From positions 436,501-500,500 of the forward strand of contig NZ_RZMY01000003.1 in NCBI RefSeq assembly GCF_003992615.1: a stretch of DNA of 64,000 nt. The letters run 5' to 3'. Below the pieces are notes generated by a model, which searched no databases, was not told the DNA's origin, and was given only the letters and a program-made list of their open reading frames with translations. How positions within the stretch are numbered: the stretch's first letter is position 1; the number at the start of each line of letters is the position of its first letter. This stretch comes from Flagellimonas beolgyonensis (lineage in GTDB: Bacteria; Bacteroidota; Bacteroidia; Flavobacteriales; Flavobacteriaceae). Both the position numbers and the translations under genes were made by a program. Of this stretch, positions 1-8,215 are shown piece after piece.

Positions 1-293
1 AGTACTGCCCTTCCCTCGGTCTGGTTGATCAATTCGCCACCAAAATAACCTTCAATTGCTTTGGAAAGTCCGATCTCTTCTGCAAGTTCCAATAGCAATG
101 CCATGGTTTCGCCATTGATTCGGTTTTTGGAATAGTCCACCAAAAAATCGTTCCATTTCAAGGAAAATCTACTGCCACGATCATTGTCGGAAGCAAAAAG
201 ATCTCTTAAATGTGTATTCTTGGTATTGTTAAAGTGTACTAAAAGGTTGTTCCAGGCTTTTGTAGCGGTTGGGTTGATGGTGGGTAGTGCCAT
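1..293 (-). CDS. pgi: Glucose-6-phosphate isomerase, N-terminal part (cut by window start)
   Basis: Interconverts glucose 6-phosphate and fructose 6-phosphate in glycolysis and gluconeogenesis (cytoplasm). Only about 97 N-terminal codons are present; the rest lies before position 1. The reading frame starts MALPTINPTATKAWNNLL and continues through LRDLFASDNDRGSRFSLKW, which is the usual start of bacterial Pgi (helix, then the DRGxRFSL-like segment). The ATG shares one base with the stop of the upstream M23-like gene (TAATG), so the two are probably translated together. Identification rests on recognising the N-terminal pattern; the active-site parts are outside the window. Confidence 0.88.
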   Translation of the reverse strand, partial: MALPTINPTATKAWNNLLVHFNNTKNTHLRDLFASDNDRGSRFSLKWNDFLVDYSKNRINGETMALLLELAEEIGLSKAIEGYFGGELINQTEGRAV

Positions 294-1570
294 TACTGGT
301 TGTAAGTGATTAACGTTTCTTCGGGTTCTGGGGTAGGATCAATAAACTCAATACAGTCCAACTGATCTTTCAAGGGTTGGATGTGTGCCATGTAGTCGGT
401 CTTTAGCGAGTCCACAATAGGCTCTGCAGATGGCAGCTCTTCCCGTAATGGGTCCACCTGCCTTCCGTTTTTCCAAAAGCGATAACAAACGTGGGGGCCA
501 CCGGTATTTCCTGTCATACCTACCCATCCAATCACGTCGCCTTGACGCACAAATTCGCCCCTTTTCACTTTTTGGGCCTTCATGTGCAGGTATTGGGTAC
601 TGTATATACTGTTGTGCTTGATCTTTACATATTTTCCATTGCCTCCTCGGCGGGTAGATTCTTCAACTGTTCCGTCGGCAGTGGCAATGATGGGTGTTCC
701 AACGGGTGCGGCATAATCGGTTCCTTTGTGGGGACGCACCTTGTAGCCGTAATAAGCAATCCTTCGTTTTAGGTTGTACCTGGATGATAGGCGATAGCCA
801 AATTTAATGGGCGCCCTTAAGAAGGTGCTTCGAAGATTATTGGCGTCTTGATCATAATAGTCCAAGATGTTCTTCAGGGAATCGGTCACATAGGGGAACG
901 CATAAATGGTTCTTCCTTTATGCTCGAACAATGCAGCCTTAATAGGCCCGTAGCCGGCATAAATGGTGTCGTTGATATATCGCTCATCAAAAATAACCTT
1001 GAACTTGTCCCCTTTTTCCAATTTGAAGAAGTCGATGGACCAGGCGTACACTTCAGAAAGGGCAATGGTAACGCCATAATCGACGCCCAGATTGTCCATG
1101 GCCTCGGAAAGACTACTGTTTATGATTCCGCCCACTTCCTTTTCAATATGCTTTACCTTACGTTTGCTTTTATAGGCCACGGCAGAATCCCTTAAATCCA
1201 CAACCGTATAGTTGATTTTATCGTCTTGGTAGATGAAGACCTCTGCCACTTCGGAAGTATCCTTGGATTTTAAGATGAGGTAGGGCTTGCCGACTTTTAT
1301 TTTGCGTACATCGAATGTATCCCGGTAATTTTCCGATATGGTGGCAATTTTGGGGTAATCCACCTTATTTTTCAACATGAGCTCGCCAAAGCTATCACCC
1401 CGGCGGACCGTATCCCAAACCACATTGAACTCTTCCAAGTTAAATCCGTAATGCAATACGGGAGGTTGTTCAATAGGCTCAACCTCTACTATTTCGTCTA
1501 CCGGTTCCTTAGTTTGTTTGCACGACACCAAAACCATCAGTGTCAATATTGCCCCAATAAATTTTCGCAT
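293..1570 (-). CDS. M23-family (LytM-like) peptidase lipoprotein with altered metal-site motif
   Basis: Likely cell-wall endopeptidase or an inactive regulator of one, anchored to a membrane. The 425-residue frame starts MRKFIGAILTLMVLVSCK, a lipoprotein signal peptide with a lipobox Cys; a longer in-frame start at 1648 was rejected because it would bury this signal. The C-terminal third is a LytM/M23 domain: HKGTDYAAP (HxxxD), YLHMK, and GPHVCYRFW where the family usually has HLHF (HxH). Thus one expected zinc-ligand His is Cys. A LysM-like middle region (RRGDSFGELM) precedes it. The gene lies 4 nt after the tryptophan dioxygenase gene and overlaps pgi by one base, suggesting one transcription unit. 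Confidence 0.85.
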   Translation of the reverse strand: MRKFIGAILTLMVLVSCKQTKEPVDEIVEVEPIEQPPVLHYGFNLEEFNVVWDTVRRGDSFGELMLKNKVDYPKIATISENYRDTFDVRKIKVGKPYLILKSKDTSEVAEVFIYQDDKINYTVVDLRDSAVAYKSKRKVKHIEKEVGGIINSSLSEAMDNLGVDYGVTIALSEVYAWSIDFFKLEKGDKFKVIFDERYINDTIYAGYGPIKAALFEHKGRTIYAFPYVTDSLKNILDYYDQDANNLRSTFLRAPIKFGYRLSSRYNLKRRIAYYGYKVRPHKGTDYAAPVGTPIIATADGTVEESTRRGGNGKYVKIKHNSIYSTQYLHMKAQKVKRGEFVRQGDVIGWVGMTGNTGGPHVCYRFWKNGRQVDPLREELPSAEPIVDSLKTDYMAHIQPLKDQLDCIEFIDPTPEPEETLITYNQ

Positions 1571-1574
1571 TTTC

Positions 1575-2549
1575 CTATTCCTTGTATTCTTTACTTGCTG
1601 GGTTAAAAATGTGGTCCACCCATTGTTTTCCCCATGTATCCAACTCATAATCTGAGTACAAAGTTGGGAAAAATATTATTTTCTGGAAACTGGGCGGCAA
1701 ATACTCTTTCCAATTGGTCCCTCCGGTGGCGTCCACTTCCTTGCCTTCCTTGCCCAAATAACGGTAGGCAGAACCCATGTGCATCAAGGGCCAATTTACG
1801 TTGGCGTTCAAATCGAGTTCCTTCAATGCTTGAATCAATTCCTCGTTGTTTTTTGAGGTTTCCGGCAATTGAAGATACTTGTGGTAAATGGTGCTATCCT
1901 TTACTTGGTTGGCAATACGCAACAAGCGTGGCGTGTATCGGATCTCAAATTGTTTTAAGGTCAGGGTCTTTTCCCCAGTGGCCAAATCTGTCGCGCCTCT
2001 TTTCCAATAGATGTTCTCGTAAAGCTCCTCAATACTTTCATCACTATGGTCATTCTTCCGAATTGATCTGTGCAACAGGTTTTCCAACGGTGTCGCATAA
2101 ATTTCGATCATCCGGTATTGGGCCGATTGAAATCCACTTGCCGGCAACAAAGCCATTCGGTATCGAAGAAACTGTTCCCGCTCCATCCCCTTGATCATAA
2201 TACCAAAAGAGGAAATCAGCGCTTTAAAATAGTTGTTGATCCTTCTCACCTTTTCGGTAAAGAAGACAACATCTTGGGATTTGTCCTCCACAATCTGTTT
2301 TTGCTCATGAAGGATAAGTTTAAAATAAAGCTCGGTGATCTGGTGGTACATGATGAAGATTTCTTCATCGGGAAAATGGGTGCGTGGTACCTGCAAACTA
2401 AGAAGGGTGTCCAAATGTATATAGTCCCAATAGGTCAGGAACCTTTGGTACAGGAGCCCATCCAAATAGGAGCTCAGGTCTTGGCCCGAGTTTTTGTACT
2501 TTTCCTCAAGTTTGTTGATCTGGGATTCAATTTTTGCATCATGCTTCAT
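1575..2549 (-). CDS. kynA: Tryptophan 2,3-dioxygenase
   Basis: Heme enzyme that opens the indole ring of L-tryptophan to N-formylkynurenine, the first step of the kynurenine route (cytoplasm). 324 residues from the ATG at 2549; an in-frame TTG three bases upstream is less likely. Recognisable family blocks are YWDYIHLDTLLSLQ near residue 42, HFPDEEIFIMYHQITELYFK, which carries the substrate-side residues, and the C-terminal WGKQWVDHIFNP. Bacterial homologues are usually 270-310 residues, with Bacteroidota forms a little longer. It lies 10 nt after the DUF3108 gene and 4 nt before the M23-like gene. A second kynurenine-route enzyme (3-hydroxyanthranilate dioxygenase) is at 40.9 kb, not in this operon. 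Confidence 0.93.
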   Translation of the reverse strand: MKHDAKIESQINKLEEKYKNSGQDLSSYLDGLLYQRFLTYWDYIHLDTLLSLQVPRTHFPDEEIFIMYHQITELYFKLILHEQKQIVEDKSQDVVFFTEKVRRINNYFKALISSFGIMIKGMEREQFLRYRMALLPASGFQSAQYRMIEIYATPLENLLHRSIRKNDHSDESIEELYENIYWKRGATDLATGEKTLTLKQFEIRYTPRLLRIANQVKDSTIYHKYLQLPETSKNNEELIQALKELDLNANVNWPLMHMGSAYRYLGKEGKEVDATGGTNWKEYLPPSFQKIIFFPTLYSDYELDTWGKQWVDHIFNPASKEYKE

Positions 2550-2559
2550 CAATGCCTAG

Positions 2560-3342
2560 CTACTCATTCATTATTATTTTGAACTGGTTTCTTAGCCCAT
2601 TGTAACCATCGAGATCTGCTTTGAGCGACCCAACGGCCAAATCGGCCTTGATCCGGACGGGAATTTTGTTCAAATCATTGGAGACCCATAGGGTAAGACT
2701 TTCCTTTTCCTTGAATACCCGGCCCGATTGAACCAACGGCCTAAATTTAAGACATTCCACCTTTCCAAACTTGGTCCTTAAGATTTCTTTTCCCAAATAT
2801 TTTAACTGGAATTTAAAGACCCCGTCGTCATCGAACAGCATATCGATGTCGATGGACTGACCTTCTTCAAATTGCGTGAGGTTGTAATTGCTCCTCATAT
2901 AATAGGAGGCCGAAATAAGATCTTGGATTTGATCATGGATTTCAATGTCCATCTCGGTACCATTTTTAAAATCCTTAAGTACCGCCTTGTCCTTTTTGTA
3001 ATCAAAATCGATTTGGATGTCCTTGGTATAGCCGCCTTCGTCAATTTTTCGGATGAACTTATAAGGTTTGCCATTGGTACGCCCAAAATAACTTTCATAA
3101 GTGTCATCGACCTTAAAAAAGATGCTCGCAAAACCGGTGGTCTTTCCATGCCCCACCACATGATACACGGGAACCCCATTGAGGTCATCGGATGTAAGGT
3201 GCATGGTCGCGTAACTGGCATTCAAAAACCCATAGTGAATCCGAAACTTGAGCCACTCCCCAGGCTTGAATGCCGGTGTGGACATTTGTGCCGACAAGGG
3301 CATCAATGCGAGGATGAAAAGTAGGGTCAGTATCTTTTTCAT
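2560..3342 (-). CDS. DUF3108 domain-containing exported protein
   Basis: Function unknown. 260 residues from the ATG at 3342 (the longer frame would start at a TTG). An N-terminal signal peptide MKKILTLLFILALMPLSAQ is followed by FKPGEWLKFRIHYGF, then alternating short beta strands (YHVVGHGKTTGF, ESYFGRTNGKPYKFIRKIDEGGY), the pattern of the DUF3108 family of periplasmic or outer-membrane beta proteins. It is the first gene of the minus-strand run ending in pgi. The upstream 335 nt carry the terminator of the next operon, so this gene probably has its own promoter just above 3342, but I see no convincing box. Confidence 0.8.
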   Translation of the reverse strand: MKKILTLLFILALMPLSAQMSTPAFKPGEWLKFRIHYGFLNASYATMHLTSDDLNGVPVYHVVGHGKTTGFASIFFKVDDTYESYFGRTNGKPYKFIRKIDEGGYTKDIQIDFDYKKDKAVLKDFKNGTEMDIEIHDQIQDLISASYYMRSNYNLTQFEEGQSIDIDMLFDDDGVFKFQLKYLGKEILRTKFGKVECLKFRPLVQSGRVFKEKESLTLWVSNDLNKIPVRIKADLAVGSLKADLDGYNGLRNQFKIIMNE

Positions 3343-3443
3343 AAACAAATTGTTGCGTATAAATTTAGCAAAATCAATGCTGGGGCCTTTCAGTTTACAT
3401 ATACTTAAACAAAACTTGTTCCAAATTAGTATAAATAAAAAAA

Positions 3444-3463
3444 GCCCAGTCTTAAAACTGGGC
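3444..3463 (-). terminator. Rho-independent terminator of the uvrC-patatin unit
   Basis: Perfect 7-bp stem GCCCAGT / ACTGGGC with a 6-nt loop. On the minus strand it is followed by seven T residues, so it would end the transcript from the patatin gene. On the plus strand only four T follow, so plus-strand termination is weaker. The 17-nt element GGTTGGTTATTTAG-type sequence precedes the stem on the minus strand. Confidence 0.8.
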
Positions 3464-3468
3464 TTTTC

Positions 3469-3485
3469 CTAAATAACCAACCAAA
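3469..3485. repeat. Copy 1 of the CTAAATAACCAACCAAA element
   Basis: Seventeen bases identical to 35061-35077. In both places it lies a few bases from a GC-rich hairpin with a minus-strand T run. It may be part of a 3'-end module read on the minus strand or of a leader read on the plus strand; the sequence alone does not decide. Confidence 0.6.
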
Positions 3486-3677
3486 CTTTAAATTATGAAA
3501 AACCAATACTTAAAGTTATAAGGGAACCACCCCTTATCTGCTCCAAATATACAGCAAGGTTTTGTAGGAAAATAAGTTTTTAACGGACTTTAACTTAAGA
3601 GCTTCCAAATTGATGGAAACCACATCAATTTTTGGCAAATTATTAAGAATTACAAGGATTTTGAAGCGGTTTTTTCA

Positions 3678-5939
3678 TTAGAACCAGTAGCCTACACTGA
3701 AGAAAACATTGCTGCTGGTGATCTCTGGCGACCAGGAATAATAAATTTGGACAGGACCCAAAAACGATTCAAATCCGTAACCTATACCATAGCCGGAAAA
3801 AGTCGGTTCCTGAAACCAATCGCCAGTCCGGAAAAGATCATCGGCCACATTGGCAAAATTTGCAGTGAACAATATGTGGTTCTTTGGGGCAAACCGATAG
3901 TCCAATCTGCCGTATGCCTTGATGTAGCTGTTACCCGGCAAGCTCAAAAAATCGTAACCAATAAAGGGAGTGAAATTGTTCACAAATTCATTGCCAAACC
4001 CACCCAACACAAAATCGAAAGAAGTTACTGCCGAGGTGCCCAATTTTACCCCTCCCTCGGTCTCCACATTTAGACTGAGGTTATGGCGGAGCGGCACCAC
4101 TGTTCCCAAACGGGCCTTTGCGACGGCAAATTCCTTAAAATTGTCATTGTAGTCCGAAGAAAGGAGATACAAATGGATATCACTATCGAACAACAGTCCT
4201 TTTGTAGGAAAGTATTTGTCGTCATACGTGTCCAAAGTGATCTTGGAAAAAGCACTGAAATAGTTGGAATTTTCAAACGTGGTCCTGCCATTGCCTTCAC
4301 TAAAGCCAGCCTCCATGGATTGTTGCCCCAAGGTCCTGGTGCTATACCGCAACAGCTTGTGTTCGGCGCCCAAAGTGAAGGCAAACTCTTCTTGCAATAC
4401 CGTTTGCAGATAGATTTGGTTGGTAAGATCGGTAACGTCAATGTTGATTCGTTGGATATTGGGGTCGTCGGGCACGTTGAAATTTCCCCGAATCAGGGAA
4501 AAATCGATTTCTGAATCGAAATCAGTCAACCTAGAATTGATCCCAAAACTCCAATAGTACCCTTTGTCCAAATAGTACTGCATGTTATACCGAATATTGT
4601 CCCCAAGAATAAAATCAAACGAGGCCACATCGTCCTTCATCAAAAAATTCTTTTTGGTCAAGTTGATCAATGCCGCACTTTTGTAGAGATCATCATAATG
4701 TGCGGACATTTTGAGGAACATCTTAGTGGGGTTCTCTTTCAATTTCAAGATCAGATCGGTTCCCAGACCATTCGAGACCAGATCATACCGTATGGCCTTA
4801 AAGTTGCCCGTGGCCGAAAGATTATTGATGCCTTGTTTCAATTCTTCAAAGGAAATTTTATCGGCCAGGTTAAAGCGAAGCTTCCCTTTTATGTATCCCC
4901 GAGTGTACCTATCGTTGCCTTCAATGATCATGCGGTTGATGGTCAGACTATCCATTAACTGGATTCGTTTGTGTGGTTTTGGGTGATGGTCCTGCGTTTG
5001 GGCAATTTTTATCAATTCGTCTTGGAAGGTCCTTGCCGCCGCTTCCCCACTTTTTATGATTTGGTTGCCCTTTTCAAAATCGATAACCGAAAATTCATCA
5101 ATGTCCGGCCGGATGTAGATATCGGTTTGCCCCGATTTTCTTTTCATGTCGTTCACCGTGCGATAGTTGTTGATCTGAAGCAATATCTCGGTTGCAGAAG
5201 ACAGGGATTCCCTTGTGGCCAGATCGTGTTGCACATCCACCCCAATAATAATGTCGGCCCCCATGGCCCTAACTTGGTCTATCGGATAATTGTTCACCAC
5301 ACCACCATCGATCAAAATGTCGCCATCGATTTCTGACGGTTCAAATAAAGAGGGAAAGGTGCCACTGGCCACTATGGCCTCTGGCAGGTACCCTTTGTCC
5401 AGCAAAACCTCTTCACCTGTTTCCACATTTGTGGCAATACACAAAAACGGAATGGGCAATTTCCTGAAATCCTGGATATCCTTTACATGAAACAGCAATT
5501 GCACCAACATGTTATAAATATTCTGACCCCCAGAAATGGCTGGTGGAAAGCTAACCTTGAAATTGGTGAAGGGCAAGGATAGGGCGTACCGTTCAGAATC
5601 CTCCTTCTCATAAAAGGTCTTTGCCCCACGGGGTACATTGTCTTGAATAAGATCCGTGAAATCCGTTTTCTTGAATATCGAATCTAGCTCGTGGGCGGAA
5701 TAACCGGACGCGTACAAAGCACCTACAATGGCCCCCATACTGGTTCCGCCAATATAGTCCACTTTGATCCCCGCTTCTTCGATTACCTTCAAGGCTCCAA
5801 TATGTGCCAATCCCTTCGCACCACCACCACTGAGCACCAAGCCCACTTTGGGCGGCACATCTGGTGCAGTATCCTGTCCATATGCCCAAACCCCACAAAA
5901 GGTGAATACTATGATGGCGATTATGTGTCTAATATACAT
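3678..5939 (-). CDS. Patatin-like phospholipase fused to an outer-membrane beta-barrel (PlpD-type)
   Basis: Predicted lipid acyl hydrolase displayed at or secreted through the outer membrane (type Vd layout). 753 residues from the ATG at 5939. Residues 1-22 are a signal peptide. The patatin domain has the oxyanion loop GGGAKG (38-43), the GTSMG elbow with Ser67, and the DGG with Asp211, a complete Ser-Asp dyad. A POTRA-like segment follows near residues 320-390 (IEGNDRYTRGYIKGKL), then a BamA/TamA-type 16-strand barrel ending in F (SVGYWF). The start lies 2 nt after the uvrC stop, so it is likely cotranscribed with uvrC. Whether the passenger is cleaved off is not visible. Confidence 0.9.
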   Translation of the reverse strand: MYIRHIIAIIVFTFCGVWAYGQDTAPDVPPKVGLVLSGGGAKGLAHIGALKVIEEAGIKVDYIGGTSMGAIVGALYASGYSAHELDSIFKKTDFTDLIQDNVPRGAKTFYEKEDSERYALSLPFTNFKVSFPPAISGGQNIYNMLVQLLFHVKDIQDFRKLPIPFLCIATNVETGEEVLLDKGYLPEAIVASGTFPSLFEPSEIDGDILIDGGVVNNYPIDQVRAMGADIIIGVDVQHDLATRESLSSATEILLQINNYRTVNDMKRKSGQTDIYIRPDIDEFSVIDFEKGNQIIKSGEAAARTFQDELIKIAQTQDHHPKPHKRIQLMDSLTINRMIIEGNDRYTRGYIKGKLRFNLADKISFEELKQGINNLSATGNFKAIRYDLVSNGLGTDLILKLKENPTKMFLKMSAHYDDLYKSAALINLTKKNFLMKDDVASFDFILGDNIRYNMQYYLDKGYYWSFGINSRLTDFDSEIDFSLIRGNFNVPDDPNIQRINIDVTDLTNQIYLQTVLQEEFAFTLGAEHKLLRYSTRTLGQQSMEAGFSEGNGRTTFENSNYFSAFSKITLDTYDDKYFPTKGLLFDSDIHLYLLSSDYNDNFKEFAVAKARLGTVVPLRHNLSLNVETEGGVKLGTSAVTSFDFVLGGFGNEFVNNFTPFIGYDFLSLPGNSYIKAYGRLDYRFAPKNHILFTANFANVADDLFRTGDWFQEPTFSGYGIGYGFESFLGPVQIYYSWSPEITSSNVFFSVGYWF

Positions 5940-5941
5940 GG

Positions 5942-7732
5942 TCAATGAAAGGATTTAAAAATTTTTTCCGCCTTGGACTTGCCTACGGTTTCGGCAAGCG
6001 TTTCAATGGATGCTTCTTTGATGCGTTTCACCGATTTGAAACTTTTCAAAAGTTGCTCCGCCGTTTTTTTGCCCACGCCTTCGATATTCTCCAGTTCTGA
6101 ATTGATAGCTCCCTTGCTTCGCTTATTTCGATGGTGGGTTATGCCGAACCTGTGGGCCTCGTTTCTTAATTGTTGAATGATCTTTAAGGTCTCCGATCGT
6201 TTGTCCAAATACAATGGTACGGAATCCCCGGGAAAATAAATTTCTTCCAAACGCTTGGCAATACCGATGATGGCGATCTTGCCTCGAAGATCAAGTGCTT
6301 CCAAACTTTTTAATGCTGATGACAACTGGCCCTTTCCCCCATCAATTACAATAAGTTGAGGCAAGGGTTCGTCCTCGTTCAACAGTCGTTTGTACCTTCT
6401 GTACACCACTTCCTCCATACTGGCAAAATCGTCGGGGCCTTCCACTGTTTTGATGTTGAAATGCCGATAATCCTTTTTGGAGGGTTTGCCGTCCTTGAAG
6501 ACCACACAGGCAGCCACCGGATTGCTCCCCTGAATGTTGGAATTGTCAAAACATTCGATATGCCTTGGCTCTTCAGAAAGCCGAAGGTCGGCCTTCATTT
6601 GGGCCATGATCCGTTTTACATGTCGATCCGGATCCACAATCTTGATCTGTTTCAGTTTGTCCTGTCTATAAAATCGGGCGTTGCGTTCAGAAAGTTCCAA
6701 AATTTGTCGCTTATCGCCCAATTTGGGCAAAGTGACCTTGATGGTTTCTTCGACCTCAACAGGAAAAGGCAAATAGATTTCCTTGGACTGGGACTGGAAC
6801 CGTTGCCGAATTTCAATGATGGCCAATTGTAGCAATTCTTCATCGGACTCATCCAGCTTTTTCTTGATTTCCATGGTGTGCGACCGTACAATGGACCCAT
6901 GGGAAAGTTGCAGGAAATTGATGTACGCATAGGTTTCATCCGAAATGATGGAAAACACATCCACATTGTTGATCTTGGGATTGACCACGGTGGATTTGGC
7001 TTGATAGTTTTCAAGGATGTCAATTTTATCTTTGATCCGTTGCGCCTTCTCGAATTCCATTTGTTCGGCCAACACTTTCATCTGCTTTTTGAAGGAGTGT
7101 AAGGAATCTTTGAAATTGCCTTTGATGATCTGGCGGATATCCTCGATCTGGCCATGGTAAGACGCCTCAGATTGAAACCCTTCGCACGGCCCCAGGCAAT
7201 TGCCCAAATGGTATTCCAAACACACTTTGTATTTGCCGGCTTCGATCTTATCCTTGGAAAGATCGTAGTTGCAGGTCCGAAGCGGGTATAGGCTCTTTAC
7301 CAAATCCAATAGTGTGCGAACGGTTTTCATACTGGTATAAGGGCCAAAATATTCGGATCCATCCTTAATGAGCTTTCGGGTAGGGAATACCCGTGGAAAG
7401 CGTTCGTTCTTGATACAAATCCAAGGGTACGATTTATCGTCCTTCAACAATACATTGTAACGTGGTTGCAGTTTTTTGATCAAGTTGTTCTCCAAGAGCA
7501 GCGCATCGGACTCGGTGGGCACAACAATATGCCTGATCTCACGAATTTTTTTGACCAGTACCCTGGTTTTTCCGTATTCCTGCTTTTTATTGAAGTAGGA
7601 GGATACCCTTTTTTTGAGGTTTTTGGCCTTTCCCACATAAAGGATCTTTCCCTCGGCATCATAAAATTGGTACACCCCAGGGTCGTTGGGCAACACATTT
7701 ATTTGAACATTCAAGGAAATTGGATCGGGCAT
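5942..7732 (-). CDS. uvrC: UvrABC excision nuclease subunit C
   Basis: Makes the two incisions around bulky DNA lesions in nucleotide excision repair together with UvrA and UvrB (cytoplasm). 596 residues from the ATG at 7732; the longer frame begins at TTG. The N-terminal GIY-YIG nuclease reads PGVYQFYDAEGKILYVGKAK near residue 20. A UVR motif with FEKAQRIKDKI lies near 205, the RNase H-like C-nuclease has IECFDNSNIQG and VIDGGKGQ, and two helix-hairpin-helix motifs (IEGVGKKTAEQLL and ETLAETVGKSKAEKI) close the protein. Length is normal for the family. It begins a two-gene unit with the patatin gene. Confidence 0.97.
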   Translation of the reverse strand: MPDPISLNVQINVLPNDPGVYQFYDAEGKILYVGKAKNLKKRVSSYFNKKQEYGKTRVLVKKIREIRHIVVPTESDALLLENNLIKKLQPRYNVLLKDDKSYPWICIKNERFPRVFPTRKLIKDGSEYFGPYTSMKTVRTLLDLVKSLYPLRTCNYDLSKDKIEAGKYKVCLEYHLGNCLGPCEGFQSEASYHGQIEDIRQIIKGNFKDSLHSFKKQMKVLAEQMEFEKAQRIKDKIDILENYQAKSTVVNPKINNVDVFSIISDETYAYINFLQLSHGSIVRSHTMEIKKKLDESDEELLQLAIIEIRQRFQSQSKEIYLPFPVEVEETIKVTLPKLGDKRQILELSERNARFYRQDKLKQIKIVDPDRHVKRIMAQMKADLRLSEEPRHIECFDNSNIQGSNPVAACVVFKDGKPSKKDYRHFNIKTVEGPDDFASMEEVVYRRYKRLLNEDEPLPQLIVIDGGKGQLSSALKSLEALDLRGKIAIIGIAKRLEEIYFPGDSVPLYLDKRSETLKIIQQLRNEAHRFGITHHRNKRSKGAINSELENIEGVGKKTAEQLLKSFKSVKRIKEASIETLAETVGKSKAEKIFKSFH

Positions 7733-8083
7733 GGTAAGCGTCAAAAACTTGGATTCTGTCTTTCTAACAAAGTTAAGATATAAATATCGTGTTTCTTATT
7801 AAACTTGACCTGACCCCATTTTATATTGATGGAACGCTCGATTCATTTCATAAATTAAGGAAACTAATTTAGTAGCAGTGGATTAGAGGCAGATGAACTG
7901 AAACCACATCATGGAAAATCCACCTTAATAAATTTGGCCAATACCTGCAAAACCTCTGTTAAAGATTCCGTTCGATTTGTTAAACTACTGTAAAAAAGAG
8001 TGTAGTTCATCGATAAAATCTGCATTTCATGGTGTTATTTTAAATTGTTTTACTTACATTTAACGATATATAAATGCAATCCT
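7733..8083. other. Intergenic region between divergent uvrC and a small plus-strand ORF
   Basis: Apart from the promoter-like TAACTTTG near 7768-7775 I see no gene, hairpin with T run, or repeat pair. Around 7805-7820 the sequence CTTGACCTGACCCCATTTT has the look of one end of an IS3-type element, but no matching second end or transposase reading frame was found, so it may be chance or an old scar. Confidence 0.4.
7768..7775 (-). promoter_or_regulatory. Possible uvrC promoter (-7 box)
   Basis: TAACTTTG on the minus strand is an exact match to the Bacteroidota -7 consensus TAnnTTTG. It would place the transcript start about 17 nt before the possible TTG and about 30 nt before the ATG of uvrC. 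No clear -33 TTTG was found at the expected 19-21 nt, so the call is tentative. Confidence 0.35.
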
Positions 8084-8173
8084 ATGGAAAACTATGTGAT
8101 CGTTTTGGGAATGTACTTGATTTTGATGCTATTCTTCAAAATCTTTTTCTCCGTTGCAACCAAAGGAGAATAA
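8084..8173 (+). CDS. Small predicted membrane protein, 29 residues
   Basis: Open frame ATG to TAA encoding MENYVIVLGMYLILMLFF followed by KIFFSVATKGE. It is one hydrophobic helix with a basic C-terminal end, the layout of single-span small membrane proteins. It lies 42 nt upstream of the 5-formyl-THF cyclo-ligase gene on the same strand. The upstream region is AT-rich with TATATAAATG, weakly similar to a -7 box. Nothing else supports expression, and the function is unknown. It is too short for routine gene callers, so related copies may be unannotated in other genomes. Confidence 0.45.
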   Translation: MENYVIVLGMYLILMLFFKIFFSVATKGE

Positions 8174-8215
8174 TTTACCGTTGCCCCAAAACAACCCCTA
8201 AATCTTCAACAGTTA

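Larger units (their letters stand above)
3343..3677. other. Intergenic region holding a terminator and a repeated 17-nt element
   Basis: No credible gene over 30 codons. Seen here: a strong hairpin at 3444-3463, the sequence CTAAATAACCAACCAAA at 3469-3485 (identical at 35061-35077), and an eight-codon open frame ATG AAA AAC CAA TAC TTA AAG TTA TAA at 3495-3521 whose status is unclear. The stretch from 3522 to 3677 is AT-rich and lies downstream of the patatin gene on its strand, so it would be a long 3' untranslated region if the hairpin ends that transcript. Confidence 0.6.

Noticed and set aside
3495..3521. Eight-codon ORF MKNQYLKL after the 3444-3463 hairpin
   Set aside because: Too short, no clear promoter or conservation evidence, kept only as a note.
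7800..7825. Sequence TTGACCTGACCCCATTTT resembling an IS3-family end
   Set aside because: No second inverted end, target duplication or transposase frame nearby.
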